DNA from: Gammaproteobacteria bacterium UBA4421
Lineage (GTDB): Bacteria > Pseudomonadota > Gammaproteobacteria > Pseudomonadales > Azotimanducaceae
Length of the DNA: 56,681 bases
Direction: 5' to 3'
Assembly: GCA_002389675.1 (NCBI GenBank)
Contig: DGQF01000004.1
Coordinates: 20,936-77,616, forward strand
In this document: positions 25,150 through 34,625 of the stretch, one piece after another
Layout: every line of letters starts with the position of its first letter
Position numbering within the stretch: the stretch's first letter is position 1
The notes under the pieces: generated by a model
The model's database searches: none
What the model saw: the letters and a program-made list of their open reading frames with translations, nothing else
What the model was told of the DNA's origin: nothing
Translations under genes and position numbers: made by a program

Positions 25150-26031
25150 ATGGGACATTTAGACGGGAAAGTGGCCATCGTCACCGGCGCTGGAGGTGGG
25201 CTAGGTCGAGCCCATGCATTACTGCTGGCCCACGAGGGGGCTCAAGTAGTTGTCAACGATCTGGGCGGTGATCGCGATGGCACCGGGGGCGGCACCAGCA
25301 TGGCTGACGGCGTCGTTGCCGAAATCATCGCTGCGGGTGGCCAGGCGGTTGCGCACTACGGCTCAGTCTCTGACAATGACGCCGCTGCAGGCATGGTCGC
25401 CAAAGCCGTCGACAGCTTCGGCCGATTAGACATTCTCATTAATAACGCCGGTATCCTGCGCGACAAATCATTCAAAAATATGACTGATGCCGAATGGGAT
25501 ATTGTGATAGACGTGCACCTTCGCGGGACCTACTTAGTCACTAAACACGTCTGGCAACACTTGTTGGCGCAAGGCCAAGGCGGCCGAATTATTATGACCA
25601 GTTCAACCTCTGGCCTGATCGGTAATTTTGGACAAACTAACTATGGTGCAGCCAAAGCGGGCATCGCCGGCTTCATGCGAGTCCTGGCTTTGGAAGGCAT
25701 GAAAAACGGAATCACGGTTAATGTACTTGCACCCGCAGCATTATCTCGTATGACCGAAGACCTCATGCCAGAGTCACCAGAGGTTGCCGAACGCCTTGCC
25801 CCGGAGAAAGTATCGCCGGCCGTTGTTTGGCTTTGCACCGACAGCGCCGCAAAAGTCACGGGGCGCCAATTCTGTGTCAGCGGCAATAGAGTCTCGCTGT
25901 TGTCCTGGCAGGTAAATGTTATCGCGGAAAAAAATGCACTTGAAGCGCCATGGGGCGTCAGCGAAATTGGAGATGCGATCAGCGCGACCATCGAGCAATG
26001 GCCCAAGCTACTCAAGCCCATGGAAGTCTAG
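25150..26031 (+). CDS. Short-chain dehydrogenase (MFE-2-like 3-hydroxyacyl-CoA dehydrogenase type)
   Basis: SDR oxidoreductase of 293 residues. The NAD(P) site is VTGAGGGLGRAHALLLA; VVVNDLGGDRDGTGGG is characteristic of the D-3-hydroxyacyl-CoA dehydrogenase unit of peroxisomal multifunctional enzyme 2. NNAGILRD, the catalytic Ser in TSSTSGL and Tyr/Lys in NYGAAKAG are all present. AAGGAG lies 7-8 bases before the ATG. The likely reaction is reversible oxidation of a 3-hydroxyacyl-CoA, which fits cotranscription with the acyl-CoA dehydrogenase. A strong hairpin begins 12 bases after the stop. Confidence 0.9.
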   Translation: MGHLDGKVAIVTGAGGGLGRAHALLLAHEGAQVVVNDLGGDRDGTGGGTSMADGVVAEIIAAGGQAVAHYGSVSDNDAAAGMVAKAVDSFGRLDILINNAGILRDKSFKNMTDAEWDIVIDVHLRGTYLVTKHVWQHLLAQGQGGRIIMTSSTSGLIGNFGQTNYGAAKAGIAGFMRVLALEGMKNGITVNVLAPAALSRMTEDLMPESPEVAERLAPEKVSPAVVWLCTDSAAKVTGRQFCVSGNRVSLLSWQVNVIAEKNALEAPWGVSEIGDAISATIEQWPKLLKPMEV

Positions 26032-26043
26032 CTTTAAAAAAAA

Positions 26044-26073
26044 GACAAAAAACGTGCCAGCGCGTTTTTTGTC
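26044..26073 (+). terminator. Hairpin after the SDR gene, terminator-like
   Basis: A perfect 11-bp inverted repeat: GACAAAAAACG at 26044-26054, an 8-base loop, then CGTTTTTTGTC at 26063-26073. The six-T run lies inside the right arm rather than after it. It probably ends the dehydrogenase/SDR transcript. Its last bases (TTGTC) also form the first half-site of the Pho-box-like element ahead of the porin gene. Confidence 0.5.
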
Positions 26074-26107
26074 ACAATCTTGTAACATTCAGCGTGCAAA
26101 CTTCAGC
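26069..26107 (+). promoter_or_regulatory. Pho-box-like direct repeats and shared 29-bp element, porin promoter
   Basis: TTGTCAC and TTGTAAC are spaced 11 bases start to start (TTGTCAC-AATC-TTGTAAC), the period expected for PhoB binding (consensus half-site near CTGTCAT). The segment 26079-26107 (CTTGTAACA … GTGCAAACTTCAGC) is matched at 25 of 29 positions by 27438-27466 ahead of phoR. It ends 26 bases before the porin ATG. PhoB control is inferred from the repeat pattern and from the phosphate genes downstream. Confidence 0.6.
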
Positions 26108-26133
26108 CTCACTAGAGATACGTTGGAGTCTGC

Positions 26134-27366
26134 ATGAATACGAACAAGATCCCCGCATGGGTCAAACTACAAACTATCGTTATTGGCTCGCTGCTTTTGG
26201 TCAGCCTGCCGGCGCAAGGCGCAACTGACGCAGAAAAGATCAATGTCCTTCAGTCGCAAGTGCAACTGTTGACCAAAAGATTGGCACTTCTGGAGTCTCA
26301 AGTGCAACCAGCCCAATCGATTCCCGTTGAAACCTACGCAACACCGCAAAAGACCAGGTCGACGTCTGCATCTGAGCGTGACAGCGACGTTCTGCAATTC
26401 AAGGGTGACTTCAGGTTTCGTAGCGAATCCTTTTGGATAGACAACAAAGACGACCGCCACCGTCAACGAATTCGAGCACGCGCTGCGTTGACGGCTAAAA
26501 TAAGTAATACCCTAACCGCAGGGTTCGGCCTCGCCAGCGGCGGAGATGACCCGCTATCCACCAACCAAACTCTAGGAGAAGCCGGATCTTCTAAAAATGT
26601 TGTTAAGGACCTCGCCTATATTGACTGGGAAACCCCCTTAAATGGGGTAGACCTAACAATAGGAAAATTCAAAAATCCACTGTACCGCGTTGGCGGCAGC
26701 GCTTTGCTGTGGGACGGCGATCTGCGACCGGAGGGCGCGGGTATCACCTATCGAGGCGCCGGCGTTTTTGCAAATGGCGTCGTTGTGGTTATTGACGAAG
26801 ACGCCAAGGGTGAAGACTCATTTCTTCTGGGCACCCAATTCGGCCTAAAACGCTCGCTTGGAAACGGCCAGTTAACCGCTGGATTAGGTTATTACAACTT
26901 CACCGGACTTAAAGGCAATGAGGTGCCTTATGACGGAGACCCACGCGGCAACCGAGTCAACCCCGACGGCACTTACGCAACCGATTTTAGAATTGTTGAG
27001 GCCTTCGCCGCGTATTCGTTCGCTTTGGCCAATAACAACGTCACTTTATTTTCTAATTTCATCAACAATACCGCGGCAAAAGACTACGACACAGGATACG
27101 TGCTCGGTGCCCGAATGAAACATGACGCCTGGTCGCTCGGCTGGTCCTATCAAGATTTGGAGGCTGATGCCACACTGGGCATGTTTACAGATTCTGATTT
27201 TAGCGGTGGAGGCACTGACGGCCGTGGACATCTCCTGAGGGCGGGCTATGCACTCACGTCACAAGTGTCAATTAACAGCAGCCTTTTCATTAATGAGCGT
27301 AACGTAGACTTTGGCGAGACCGAGGATTATAAAAGGCTTATGCTTGACCTCAGTTTCAAATACTGA
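26134..27366 (+). CDS. Putative phosphate-starvation outer-membrane porin
   Basis: Outer-membrane beta-barrel protein of 410 residues. A signal peptide (cleavage near LPAQGA, residue ~30) is followed by a short heptad-rich segment (INVLQSQVQLLTKRLALLES) that should form a coiled-coil trimerisation helix, then a Ser/Thr-rich linker. The remainder alternates amphipathic strands (FKGDFRFRSESFWID, LTAGFGLASGGDD, LDLSFKY at the C-terminus, with the terminal aromatic needed for barrel insertion). It resembles putative porins of the Porin_5 type. Position just before phoR-pst and a Pho-box-like site make a role in anion or phosphate uptake under phosphate limitation likely (inference). GGAG precedes the ATG. 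Confidence 0.8.
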   Translation: MNTNKIPAWVKLQTIVIGSLLLVSLPAQGATDAEKINVLQSQVQLLTKRLALLESQVQPAQSIPVETYATPQKTRSTSASERDSDVLQFKGDFRFRSESFWIDNKDDRHRQRIRARAALTAKISNTLTAGFGLASGGDDPLSTNQTLGEAGSSKNVVKDLAYIDWETPLNGVDLTIGKFKNPLYRVGGSALLWDGDLRPEGAGITYRGAGVFANGVVVVIDEDAKGEDSFLLGTQFGLKRSLGNGQLTAGLGYYNFTGLKGNEVPYDGDPRGNRVNPDGTYATDFRIVEAFAAYSFALANNNVTLFSNFINNTAAKDYDTGYVLGARMKHDAWSLGWSYQDLEADATLGMFTDSDFSGGGTDGRGHLLRAGYALTSQVSINSSLFINERNVDFGETEDYKRLMLDLSFKY

Positions 27367-27437
27367 GCACCATTGAAAATGTGTCTGTGGCAATCAATAT
27401 CACCCCGTTTAAAGGCGTTCGTATGACACGCAACATC

Positions 27438-27466
27438 CTTGTAACAATTAAGGTGCAAACTTCAGC
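27438..27466 (+). promoter_or_regulatory. Second copy of the shared 29-bp element, phoR promoter
   Basis: CTTGTAACA…GTGCAAACTTCAGC, 25/29 identical to the element before the porin gene. The upstream half-site is poorer here (ACGCAAC eleven bases before TTGTAAC). Located 44 bases before the phoR ATG. Likely PhoB-responsive; the conserved GTGCAAACTTCAGC tail may be part of the core promoter. Confidence 0.5.
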
Positions 27467-27490
27467 ATCTGCCGATTCGCTGGTGATTTA

Positions 27491-27511
27491 ATGATTGAAA
27501 AGTTGATCTGA
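27491..27511 (+). CDS. Possible 6-codon leader peptide overlapping phoR start
   Basis: An ATG at 27491 opens a six-residue frame (MIEKLI) whose TGA shares its last A with the phoR ATG (TGATG). GGTGAT lies just upstream. phoR itself lacks a clear ribosome site, so translation of this mini-frame could feed ribosomes to phoR. Short enough to be chance. Confidence 0.25.
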   Translation: MIEKLI

Positions 27512-28791
27512 TGTCTGCGTATTTTGCAAACAAATTAAGGGTTGTTCCCATCACCCTAACTTTGATCAGCGCAACCTTTGGGCTCTGGCTGGGCGAATTG
27601 GGCTGGGCTTTGTTCCTAGCTTCACTGGTGTGGATTTTCATCCACACCAGTGAATACCGTAAATATTTGCAGTGGTCGCGGCATCCGCTTAAACGCCCAC
27701 CAAACGGCATCGACCGCTGGTTTTTGCTGATATATCCCTTGTTTCGTTCGCTCCAACGGGAACGAGGGCGCACCCGGGACATGACCAAACGGCTGAGAGA
27801 AATTCTGCGCCTGACAGAAGTCATTCCTGATGCAGTCATCATCCTAACCCCAACAGGTGATATAGAAGGAATGAACGACGCCGCGAGAAAACTTCTTTCG
27901 TTAAGTGACAGGGACGTTGGCCTGGGATTAGCCACAGTCCTTCGCAATCCAGACTTTGTCACTTTCATTCGGGAAAATCAGTTAGAAGAACCCTTGGAGT
28001 TCACCTCCCCATTTAACGCAGGGCAAAGTCTGGAAGCACGGCGTTTCGACACCGGCAATGAACGCACAATTGTTCTAGTGCGTGACATCACCGCACTAAA
28101 CCGACTGTTAACCATGCGCCAAAACTTCGTTGCCAACGTATCACATGAACTGCGAACACCCCTTACGGTGGTTGCCGGATACCTTGAAACTATGCTCGAC
28201 GAAACACAGGACGCAGAGTTGAGGCTATCCCTGATTTCGCGCCTGGAAACACCTGTCAAACGGCTCCAAAATCTGGTGAATGACCTCATGTTATTGACTC
28301 AGCTTGAATCCACTTCCAGCAAAGAGCAGAAACGGCCGGTTAACTTAGCAAAATTGGTAGAAACCTGCGTGCAGGAGCTAAGCCCGCTCACCCGAACAAC
28401 TAACCAAATTAGCATTATCGTCGAAGACGAGGTATTAATTCCGGGCATCGATACGGAGCTACAATCTGTCTGCTTCAACCTGCTGACCAATGCTCTGCGT
28501 TATAGTCCCGAGGGCAATCCGATCACCATCAGCGTCAAAAAACACCATCAGGCCGTGCGGCTCAGTGTCAAAGACCAAGGCTATGGCATTGCTCCAGAAC
28601 ACTTAGATCGGCTGACCGAAAGATTTTACCGCGTGGATCTAGCCGGCGCCCGCTCGCGAGGCGGAACTGGTTTAGGGCTTGCCATTGTTAAACACATTTT
28701 GCGTCGCCACGGCTCAGAGCTAAATATCCAAAGCACACTGGGGCATGGCAGTACTTTTTTCTGTGACTTCGAATCCATCGAGGCCGCCTAA
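27511..28791 (+). CDS. phoR: Phosphate-regulon sensor histidine kinase PhoR
   Basis: PhoR of 426 residues: two N-terminal membrane helices (about residues 12-50), a charged linker, a PAS domain (about 95-190, with VIPDAVIILTPTGDIEGMNDAA), the HisKA box FVANVSHELRTPLTVV with His212, and the ATPase domain (FNLLTNALRYSPEG, KDQGYGIAPEHL, RGGTGLGLAIVKHIL). The layout and length match PhoR of gammaproteobacteria. It senses phosphate status through PstSCAB-PhoU and phosphorylates PhoB. phoB is normally directly upstream but is absent here; phoR is instead followed by pstS after 28 bases, so it heads the pst transcript. Confidence 0.95.
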   Translation: MSAYFANKLRVVPITLTLISATFGLWLGELGWALFLASLVWIFIHTSEYRKYLQWSRHPLKRPPNGIDRWFLLIYPLFRSLQRERGRTRDMTKRLREILRLTEVIPDAVIILTPTGDIEGMNDAARKLLSLSDRDVGLGLATVLRNPDFVTFIRENQLEEPLEFTSPFNAGQSLEARRFDTGNERTIVLVRDITALNRLLTMRQNFVANVSHELRTPLTVVAGYLETMLDETQDAELRLSLISRLETPVKRLQNLVNDLMLLTQLESTSSKEQKRPVNLAKLVETCVQELSPLTRTTNQISIIVEDEVLIPGIDTELQSVCFNLLTNALRYSPEGNPITISVKKHHQAVRLSVKDQGYGIAPEHLDRLTERFYRVDLAGARSRGGTGLGLAIVKHILRRHGSELNIQSTLGHGSTFFCDFESIEAA

Positions 28792-28819
28792 TCTATAATT
28801 TTCCACAAGGAACTGAACG

Positions 28820-29890
28820 ATGAAACGACTTTTTTCGACAATTTTTATCTCGTGCGCCACTCTGCTGTGGGGCTGCGGAGATACTGAGCCTAGCAACAAG
28901 ACACTGAGCACAGGCTCGCAAGCCGCCGTTGAAACCCAAGTCATTGAATTGGTTCCTGTGGTGGCAGCACCAACCGCGGCTTCCGCGGATGCAGTTCTAG
29001 CGCCAGCAGAATTAGCGCCTTACGAGCGAGTCACTGGTATCTCGGGCAATTTATCCAGCATAGGATCTGACACCCTGGCCAATTTAATGACATTGTGGAC
29101 CGAAAGCTTTAAGCGTAACTATCCCAGCGTCAATATTCAGGTTCAGGCAGCCGGTTCATCTACAGCCCCCCCAGCATTAACTGAAGGCACCGCAAACTTC
29201 GGCCCCATGAGCCGAGCCATGAAAGATAAAGAAATCGAGGCTTTTGAGAGCCGTTTTGGCTACAAGCCTACGGCCATCCGAGTGGCAATTGACGCGCTCG
29301 CCGTCTACGTCCACAAAGACAATCCCATCGACGACCTCTCCATCACGCAAGTAGACGAAATTTTTTCAACGACACGACGCTGTGGCGGCAACACGAGCAT
29401 CGATCGCTGGGGAGATCTCGGATTGGCAGGCAGTTGGGATGATCGACCCATTCAGCTATATGGCAGAAATTCAGTTTCCGGCACCTATGGTTATTTTAAG
29501 AAAATCGGACTTTGTTCCGGCGACTTTAAAAATGCGGTCAACGAACAACCCGGTTCTGCCTCGGTTGTTCAAGCCGTGGCATCCTCATTAAACGGCATCG
29601 GCTACTCAGGTATCGGTTACATCACCTCAGGTGTCAAGGCATTGGCTATTTCAAATAACGGCGGTCCCGCAATTGCCGCAACACCCGCCAACGCCCTCAA
29701 TGGCGACTACCCGCTGTCAAGATATCTTTACGTCTACATCAACAAGAAACCGGGCGAACCAATTTCTCCAATCGCAAGAGAGTTTATTACTCTGGTTCTA
29801 TCTAAAGAAGGACAGGAAATTGTCGGCAAGGACGGGTATATTCCCGTCTCGGCAGAAGTCGCTGCACGCGAATTGCAAAAACTTCAATAA
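28820..29890 (+). CDS. pstS: Phosphate-binding lipoprotein PstS
   Basis: Periplasmic phosphate-binding protein of 356 residues for the Pst ABC importer. The N-terminus ends in a lipobox (LLWGC, Cys about residue 19), so it is probably a membrane-anchored lipoprotein. A linker of about 45 residues, rich in Ala, Pro and Thr, precedes the binding domain. [32 protein letters not shown] and [13 protein letters not shown] hold the phosphate-contact residues typical of the PstS family in pseudomonads. AAGGAA precedes the ATG. Probably cotranscribed with phoR and pstC. Confidence 0.95.
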   Translation: MKRLFSTIFISCATLLWGCGDTEPSNKTLSTGSQAAVETQVIELVPVVAAPTAASADAVLAPAELAPYERVTGISGNLSSIGSDTLANLMTLWTESFKRNYPSVNIQVQAAGSSTAPPALTEGTANFGPMSRAMKDKEIEAFESRFGYKPTAIRVAIDALAVYVHKDNPIDDLSITQVDEIFSTTRRCGGNTSIDRWGDLGLAGSWDDRPIQLYGRNSVSGTYGYFKKIGLCSGDFKNAVNEQPGSASVVQAVASSLNGIGYSGIGYITSGVKALAISNNGGPAIAATPANALNGDYPLSRYLYVYINKKPGEPISPIAREFITLVLSKEGQEIVGKDGYIPVSAEVAARELQKLQ

Positions 29891-29915
29891 CAACAGACAA
29901 CCGGGAACAATATCC

Positions 29916-32105
29916 ATGGGTGAACCCCTTGGTCTAGGCAGACTCTCAGCGCGCCGTCATTGGTTTAACCAGATCACCCGTTGGATCGTTGGGTTTGGCG
30001 GCGCCGCCGTGATCGGCGCCATCACTCTGATATTTGCCTATTTGTTGTGGGTCGTCGGACCCATCTTCTTACCCGGCAGTATTGCAGCTGGCAGCGAAAT
30101 CAACGTTGTTGAACGGCAGCCTTTGCTGGTTGATGTCAGCGAAAATGGTGATATCCACTTACGCATCAGCAGCCCCGGGATTGTCGAGTTCTACGACGCC
30201 GACAGTGGCACACCCATTGCAGCTTATGATCTGGGTCTGAACATCAAACACGCTCAACGTGTATACCCTACCGCAGATTTATACGCTTTGGTGGACGATC
30301 AGGCGCGCCTCACGCTGGTTAGGACGCAGTACTTGGTAGACTTCGTCGATGGTATTCGGCAAATCACACCGCGACTCGACTTTCCGTATACCAACGCACC
30401 GCTGAGCATGCCCTCTGGCATCACCGCAAAAGACATTCATCTTAACGATGCTGAATTAGTAATCGCATCAGCAGTGGGGCCACAGCTCACGCTCAGCCGA
30501 TTTCGTGGGGTCGAGGACGGCTTACCTCTGACCGCCCCCAAACAGGTCACGATAGCACTTCCTATTACCCCAAAATTTATATTTTTAGGACCGCGCAATC
30601 AATGGGTTTACCTGATTAGCGCAACTGGAGAGATGGACGTTCTGGGCATTCGTTCTCTGAGCAATGTACAACGATTGGTGCGTGGCCAGTTAATAGGCCC
30701 AGCGGAAAAATTAACCAGCTTGGGAGCGATCCTTGGGCGTTATTCGCTCATGGTTGCAAATGATCAGGGTGCGCTCACACAGTGGGGAATGCTCAAAAGC
30801 CCCGACGGCTATAATATGAAGGCATTTCGCCAATTCCAACTCGACCAACCAGCTTTGCGCATCATTCCAGAGCCTCGACGAAAAGGCTTTGCGACAATCG
30901 CTGAAGACGGCACACTGACGCTCTTATATCCGACCTCGGGCCGCATCATAGCCGATGCAAAAACTCAGCTATCGCCTGACATACCCGCTGCGATATCACC
31001 ACGATCCAACGCTCTGATTGCAGCGCCTAGCGGATCTCAAATTACCACTCAGATTCTAACCAATAAACATCCAGAAATTTCGCTGTCGACGCTATGGGCG
31101 AAAATTTGGTATGAGGGCTACGAAGCTCCCATATTCAGCTGGCAATCTTCAGCTGCAGACAATGATTTTGAGCCCAAATTCAGCCTGACACCCCTCGCCT
31201 TTGGCACCCTCAAGGCCGCATTCTATGCGCTACTTTTTGCCGTGCCCATCGCCATCATGGGGGCGGTGTATACGGCCTACTTCATGGCTCCGAAAATGCG
31301 CGCTTGGGTCAAACCCGGCATTGAGATTATGGCGGCACTTCCCACCGTTATTCTTGGGTTCATAGGCGGCTTATGGCTGGCTCCGATCATCGAAGCTAAC
31401 TTGTCTAGCGTATTAAGCATTTTTATTTTATTACCCGCAGGGCTCATTGTATTCGCGCTCGCCTGGTCCCAGTTACCCGAAAAAATATCTAAGCGTTTCT
31501 ACGGTTGGTATGGGTTACTGGTGACGCCAATTATCATATTTACGGTTGCCCTTGCGTTCGCCAATGGCCCAGCCATGGAAAACCAGTTTTTTGCAGGTGA
31601 TGCTCGCGCATTTTTTCGAGATGTCATGGGCTTAAGCTACGATCAGCGCAACGCCCTTGTGGTGGGCATTGTAATGGGGCTGGCGGTTATACCGACTATT
31701 TTTTCTATCGCCGAGGATGCGATCTACGGGGTGCCTACCCATCTTGTCAATGGTTCACTCGCCTTAGGCGCCACGTCCTGGCAAACCCTGGTACGTGTTG
31801 TGCTGCTCACCGCCAGCCCGGGTATTTTTTCCGCCATCATGATTGGCATGGGACGCGCGGTTGGGGAAACAATGATTGTACTGATGGCAACCGGCAACAC
31901 ACCTTTGATGAATTTCAATATTTTTGAGGGAATGCGAACATTTGCGGCTAACATCGCCGTGGAATTACCTGAATCTGAAGTGGACAGCAGCCACTACCGA
32001 ATTTTATTCCTCGCCGCTTTAGTCTTATTTGCGCTTACCTTTTTATTCAACACTTTTGCAGAGATTGTGCGTCAACGTCTGCGAAATCGCTACGGTAGTT
32101 TGTAG
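29916..32105 (+). CDS. pstC: Phosphate ABC transporter permease PstC, with large extracytoplasmic insert
   Basis: PstC permease of 729 residues. After the first membrane helix (about residues 28-52) a roughly 370-residue region lies outside the membrane before the six-helix permease core (from about residue 430, LAFGTLKAAFYALLFAVPIAI). The EAA-type coupling loop is LALGATSWQTLVRVVLLTASPGIFSA. E. coli PstC is about 319 residues and lacks the insert; long forms are known in Pseudomonas and Vibrio. The insert shows repeating short strands and may form a propeller-like domain (inference). I start at ATG 29916, since the longer open frame overlaps pstS out of frame. Confidence 0.93.
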   Translation: MGEPLGLGRLSARRHWFNQITRWIVGFGGAAVIGAITLIFAYLLWVVGPIFLPGSIAAGSEINVVERQPLLVDVSENGDIHLRISSPGIVEFYDADSGTPIAAYDLGLNIKHAQRVYPTADLYALVDDQARLTLVRTQYLVDFVDGIRQITPRLDFPYTNAPLSMPSGITAKDIHLNDAELVIASAVGPQLTLSRFRGVEDGLPLTAPKQVTIALPITPKFIFLGPRNQWVYLISATGEMDVLGIRSLSNVQRLVRGQLIGPAEKLTSLGAILGRYSLMVANDQGALTQWGMLKSPDGYNMKAFRQFQLDQPALRIIPEPRRKGFATIAEDGTLTLLYPTSGRIIADAKTQLSPDIPAAISPRSNALIAAPSGSQITTQILTNKHPEISLSTLWAKIWYEGYEAPIFSWQSSAADNDFEPKFSLTPLAFGTLKAAFYALLFAVPIAIMGAVYTAYFMAPKMRAWVKPGIEIMAALPTVILGFIGGLWLAPIIEANLSSVLSIFILLPAGLIVFALAWSQLPEKISKRFYGWYGLLVTPIIIFTVALAFANGPAMENQFFAGDARAFFRDVMGLSYDQRNALVVGIVMGLAVIPTIFSIAEDAIYGVPTHLVNGSLALGATSWQTLVRVVLLTASPGIFSAIMIGMGRAVGETMIVLMATGNTPLMNFNIFEGMRTFAANIAVELPESEVDSSHYRILFLAALVLFALTFLFNTFAEIVRQRLRNRYGSL

Positions 32106-32107
32106 AC

Positions 32108-33799
32108 ATGCAAGAACGTCAAAATAGCTTCTTCAAGTCCTGGTTTGCCAGCGGTGAACCTTGGATTTGGGTCAATGCCGCGGCCGTGGGTATCAGCATC
32201 ACCGCCGTTATTGGAATCTTGGGTCTCATCGCTTTCAAAGGGTTTGCTCATTTCTGGCCAACGGACGTTTCAATGATTGAGTACGTCACCGAAAACGGTC
32301 AGAACAAAAAAGTCTACGGCGAATTAATAGAACTCGATAGTTTGCCGGTCCAACAGTTCATTGAATCCGGTGGGGACGCGCGCTGGGTCAAACCCGAGCA
32401 AGAGATCATGACACGCTGGTTGGTGAAAACCGGCAACCGCCGGGTCACGCCACCCGATTTTCGATGGCTTTTCACCGATCAATTAAAGGATGTGTCAACA
32501 CCAAAAGGTCTAATGGTAGTTGAGCGCATGGAGTGGGGTAATGCCTATGGCGCGCCCACTTTGTTAAAAGTGGGTGGAGAGAATCCTCGCAGCTATACTG
32601 GGGAAACGCTACCGGTACGCCTACAGGAAAGTCTGCAGCGCGCAAATATAATCCGCGATGAAATCAATTCTCTCGAGCGAGGCTCGATGGATCGCATCAA
32701 TTATGACCTTGAGCGTCTCCGGCTAGAACGCCGAGGCATCGAGCTGGGCGGCATAACCACATCCGCACGGTTAGAGGAAATCACCATAGAAGAAGCGCAG
32801 CTGCGATCCCTCTATCGAACTCAAGAGGCCGGATTACGGCAGCTCTACACGTCTTTGGAGCGAGACCACTTGGTCATTGTTGATGCCGAGGGACGCGAGA
32901 TAGAAATCCACATTCTAGATGCCCTGCACGTCTGGCGCCCCAATGATATGTCCGTCTTGGACAAATCATTGCACTATATCCGATCAATTTGGCGGTTCTT
33001 GTCTGAAGATCCGCGCGAGGCAAATACCGAAGGCGGTATTTTCCCTGCAATTTTTGGCACTATTTTAATGGTCTTACTGATGTCGGTTATGGTCACACCT
33101 TTTGGTGTCATCGCTGCCCTTTATCTACGTGAGTATGCAAAACAAGGCCCGCTCGTTCGAATCATCAGAATTGCAGTCAATAATCTCGCCGGCGTGCCTT
33201 CTATTGTCTATGGTGTTTTTGGCTTGGGGTTTTTTGTTTATTTTCTCGGTGGCAACCTTGATCGCCTATTTTTTCCCGAAGCCCTGCCCGCTCCAACCTT
33301 TGGAACGCCCGGGCTTGTTTGGGCCTCACTCACCCTTGCGCTTTTGACCGTACCAGTTGTCATTGTATCTACAGAGGAAGGCCTCACGCGCATCCCGCGG
33401 TCACTCAGAGAAGGCAGTCTTGCCTTGGGCGCGACGAAGGCTGAAACCTTGTTTAAAGTAGTTTTGCCGATGGCCAGCCCATCAATTTTGACTGGCGTCA
33501 TACTTGCTGTAGCCAGAGCGGCAGGTGAAGTCGCTCCTCTGATGCTGGTGGGTGTCGTCAAACTTGCGCCAACATTACCCCTGGATGGAAATTTCCCCTT
33601 CCTTCATTTGGAGCGTAAATTCATGCACCTAGGCTTCCACATATACGATGTCGGGTTCCAAAGTCCTAATGTGGAGGCCGCAAGACCATTAGTGTATGCC
33701 ACAGCGCTACTGCTGGTGATTATCATTGTATTTTTAAACCTGACCGCAATTACGTTGCGCAGCCGCCTTGAACAACGCTATCGGGGCGTAGAGAGTTAA
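32108..33799 (+). CDS. pstA: Phosphate ABC transporter permease PstA, with extracytoplasmic insert
   Basis: PstA permease of 563 residues, partner of PstC. A first membrane helix (about 17-42) is followed by some 250 residues outside the membrane, including a Glu/Arg-rich coiled-coil-like stretch ([20 protein letters not shown]…[16 protein letters not shown]). The permease core begins near residue 310 ([21 protein letters not shown]), with [26 protein letters not shown] as the loop that contacts PstB. The start lies 2 bases after the pstC stop and pstB begins 2 bases after its own stop, so translation is tightly coupled. Confidence 0.94.
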   Translation: MQERQNSFFKSWFASGEPWIWVNAAAVGISITAVIGILGLIAFKGFAHFWPTDVSMIEYVTENGQNKKVYGELIELDSLPVQQFIESGGDARWVKPEQEIMTRWLVKTGNRRVTPPDFRWLFTDQLKDVSTPKGLMVVERMEWGNAYGAPTLLKVGGENPRSYTGETLPVRLQESLQRANIIRDEINSLERGSMDRINYDLERLRLERRGIELGGITTSARLEEITIEEAQLRSLYRTQEAGLRQLYTSLERDHLVIVDAEGREIEIHILDALHVWRPNDMSVLDKSLHYIRSIWRFLSEDPREANTEGGIFPAIFGTILMVLLMSVMVTPFGVIAALYLREYAKQGPLVRIIRIAVNNLAGVPSIVYGVFGLGFFVYFLGGNLDRLFFPEALPAPTFGTPGLVWASLTLALLTVPVVIVSTEEGLTRIPRSLREGSLALGATKAETLFKVVLPMASPSILTGVILAVARAAGEVAPLMLVGVVKLAPTLPLDGNFPFLHLERKFMHLGFHIYDVGFQSPNVEAARPLVYATALLLVIIIVFLNLTAITLRSRLEQRYRGVES

Positions 33800-33801
33800 T
33801 C

Positions 33802-34617
33802 ATGACACAGACATCAAAAATGAACGAAAACCTGCAAACATCCCCTGCATTAACTACCGCGGAAGATGAAAGCCTGCTGGTGAATGACCTGTCTTTGTAT
33901 TATGGCGACAGTCAGGCATTATCGAGCATCAACCTGAGCATCAAAAAAAAGCAGGTAACCGCCTTCATTGGCCCTTCCGGTTGCGGTAAGTCAACCCTAC
34001 TGCGTTGCTTCAATCGGATGAATGACCTAATCAATGATGTTCGAATCACCGGCAAAATCATGTTTGAAGACATTGATATTCACAACGAAAAAGTCGATGT
34101 CGCCCAATTACGGCGCAAGGTTGGCATGGTGTTTCAGCGACCCAACCCCTTCCCCAAAAGTATATTTGAGAATGTTGCCTATGGACTTAGAATTCAAGGC
34201 GAGAACTCTCGGGCCGTATTAGACGAACGCGTTGAATGGTCACTCAAAAGTGCCGCACTATGGGATGAAGTGAAAGATCGCCTCAAAGAGTCTGCACTAG
34301 GTCTGTCCGGGGGCCAACAGCAGAGACTGGTGATTGCGCGCGCAGTAGCGGTGAAGCCGTCCGTACTGCTGCTGGACGAGCCTGCATCCGCACTAGACCC
34401 GATATCCACCCTGAAAATTGAAGAGCTCATACACCAGCTCAAAGACGACTACACGATTGTCATTGTGACCCACAACATGCAGCAAGCAGCGAGGGTCTCA
34501 GACAACACAGCGTTTCTTTATCTGGGTGAATTAGTCGAATATGGCGAGACCGATACTATATTCAAAAATCCCGGAGAGAAACGAACAGAAGACTACATTA
34601 CTGGCCGCTACGGATAG
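33802..34617 (+). CDS. pstB: Phosphate ABC transporter ATPase PstB
   Basis: ATP-binding subunit of 271 residues. Walker A is GPSGCGKST, followed by [12 protein letters not shown] (highly conserved in PstB), the Q-loop [12 protein letters not shown], the ABC signature LSGGQQQR, Walker [14 protein letters not shown] and the switch His in [13 protein letters not shown]. It drives phosphate import through PstC/PstA. About 25 extra residues at the N-terminus are polar. phoU follows after 8 bases. Confidence 0.98.
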   Translation: MTQTSKMNENLQTSPALTTAEDESLLVNDLSLYYGDSQALSSINLSIKKKQVTAFIGPSGCGKSTLLRCFNRMNDLINDVRITGKIMFEDIDIHNEKVDVAQLRRKVGMVFQRPNPFPKSIFENVAYGLRIQGENSRAVLDERVEWSLKSAALWDEVKDRLKESALGLSGGQQQRLVIARAVAVKPSVLLLDEPASALDPISTLKIEELIHQLKDDYTIVIVTHNMQQAARVSDNTAFLYLGELVEYGETDTIFKNPGEKRTEDYITGRYG

Positions 34618-34625
34618 ATTAAGTC

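Noticed and set aside
29631..29915. N-terminal extension of pstC
   Set aside because: It overlaps the pstS coding region out of frame; the ATG at 29916 begins the recognisable protein.
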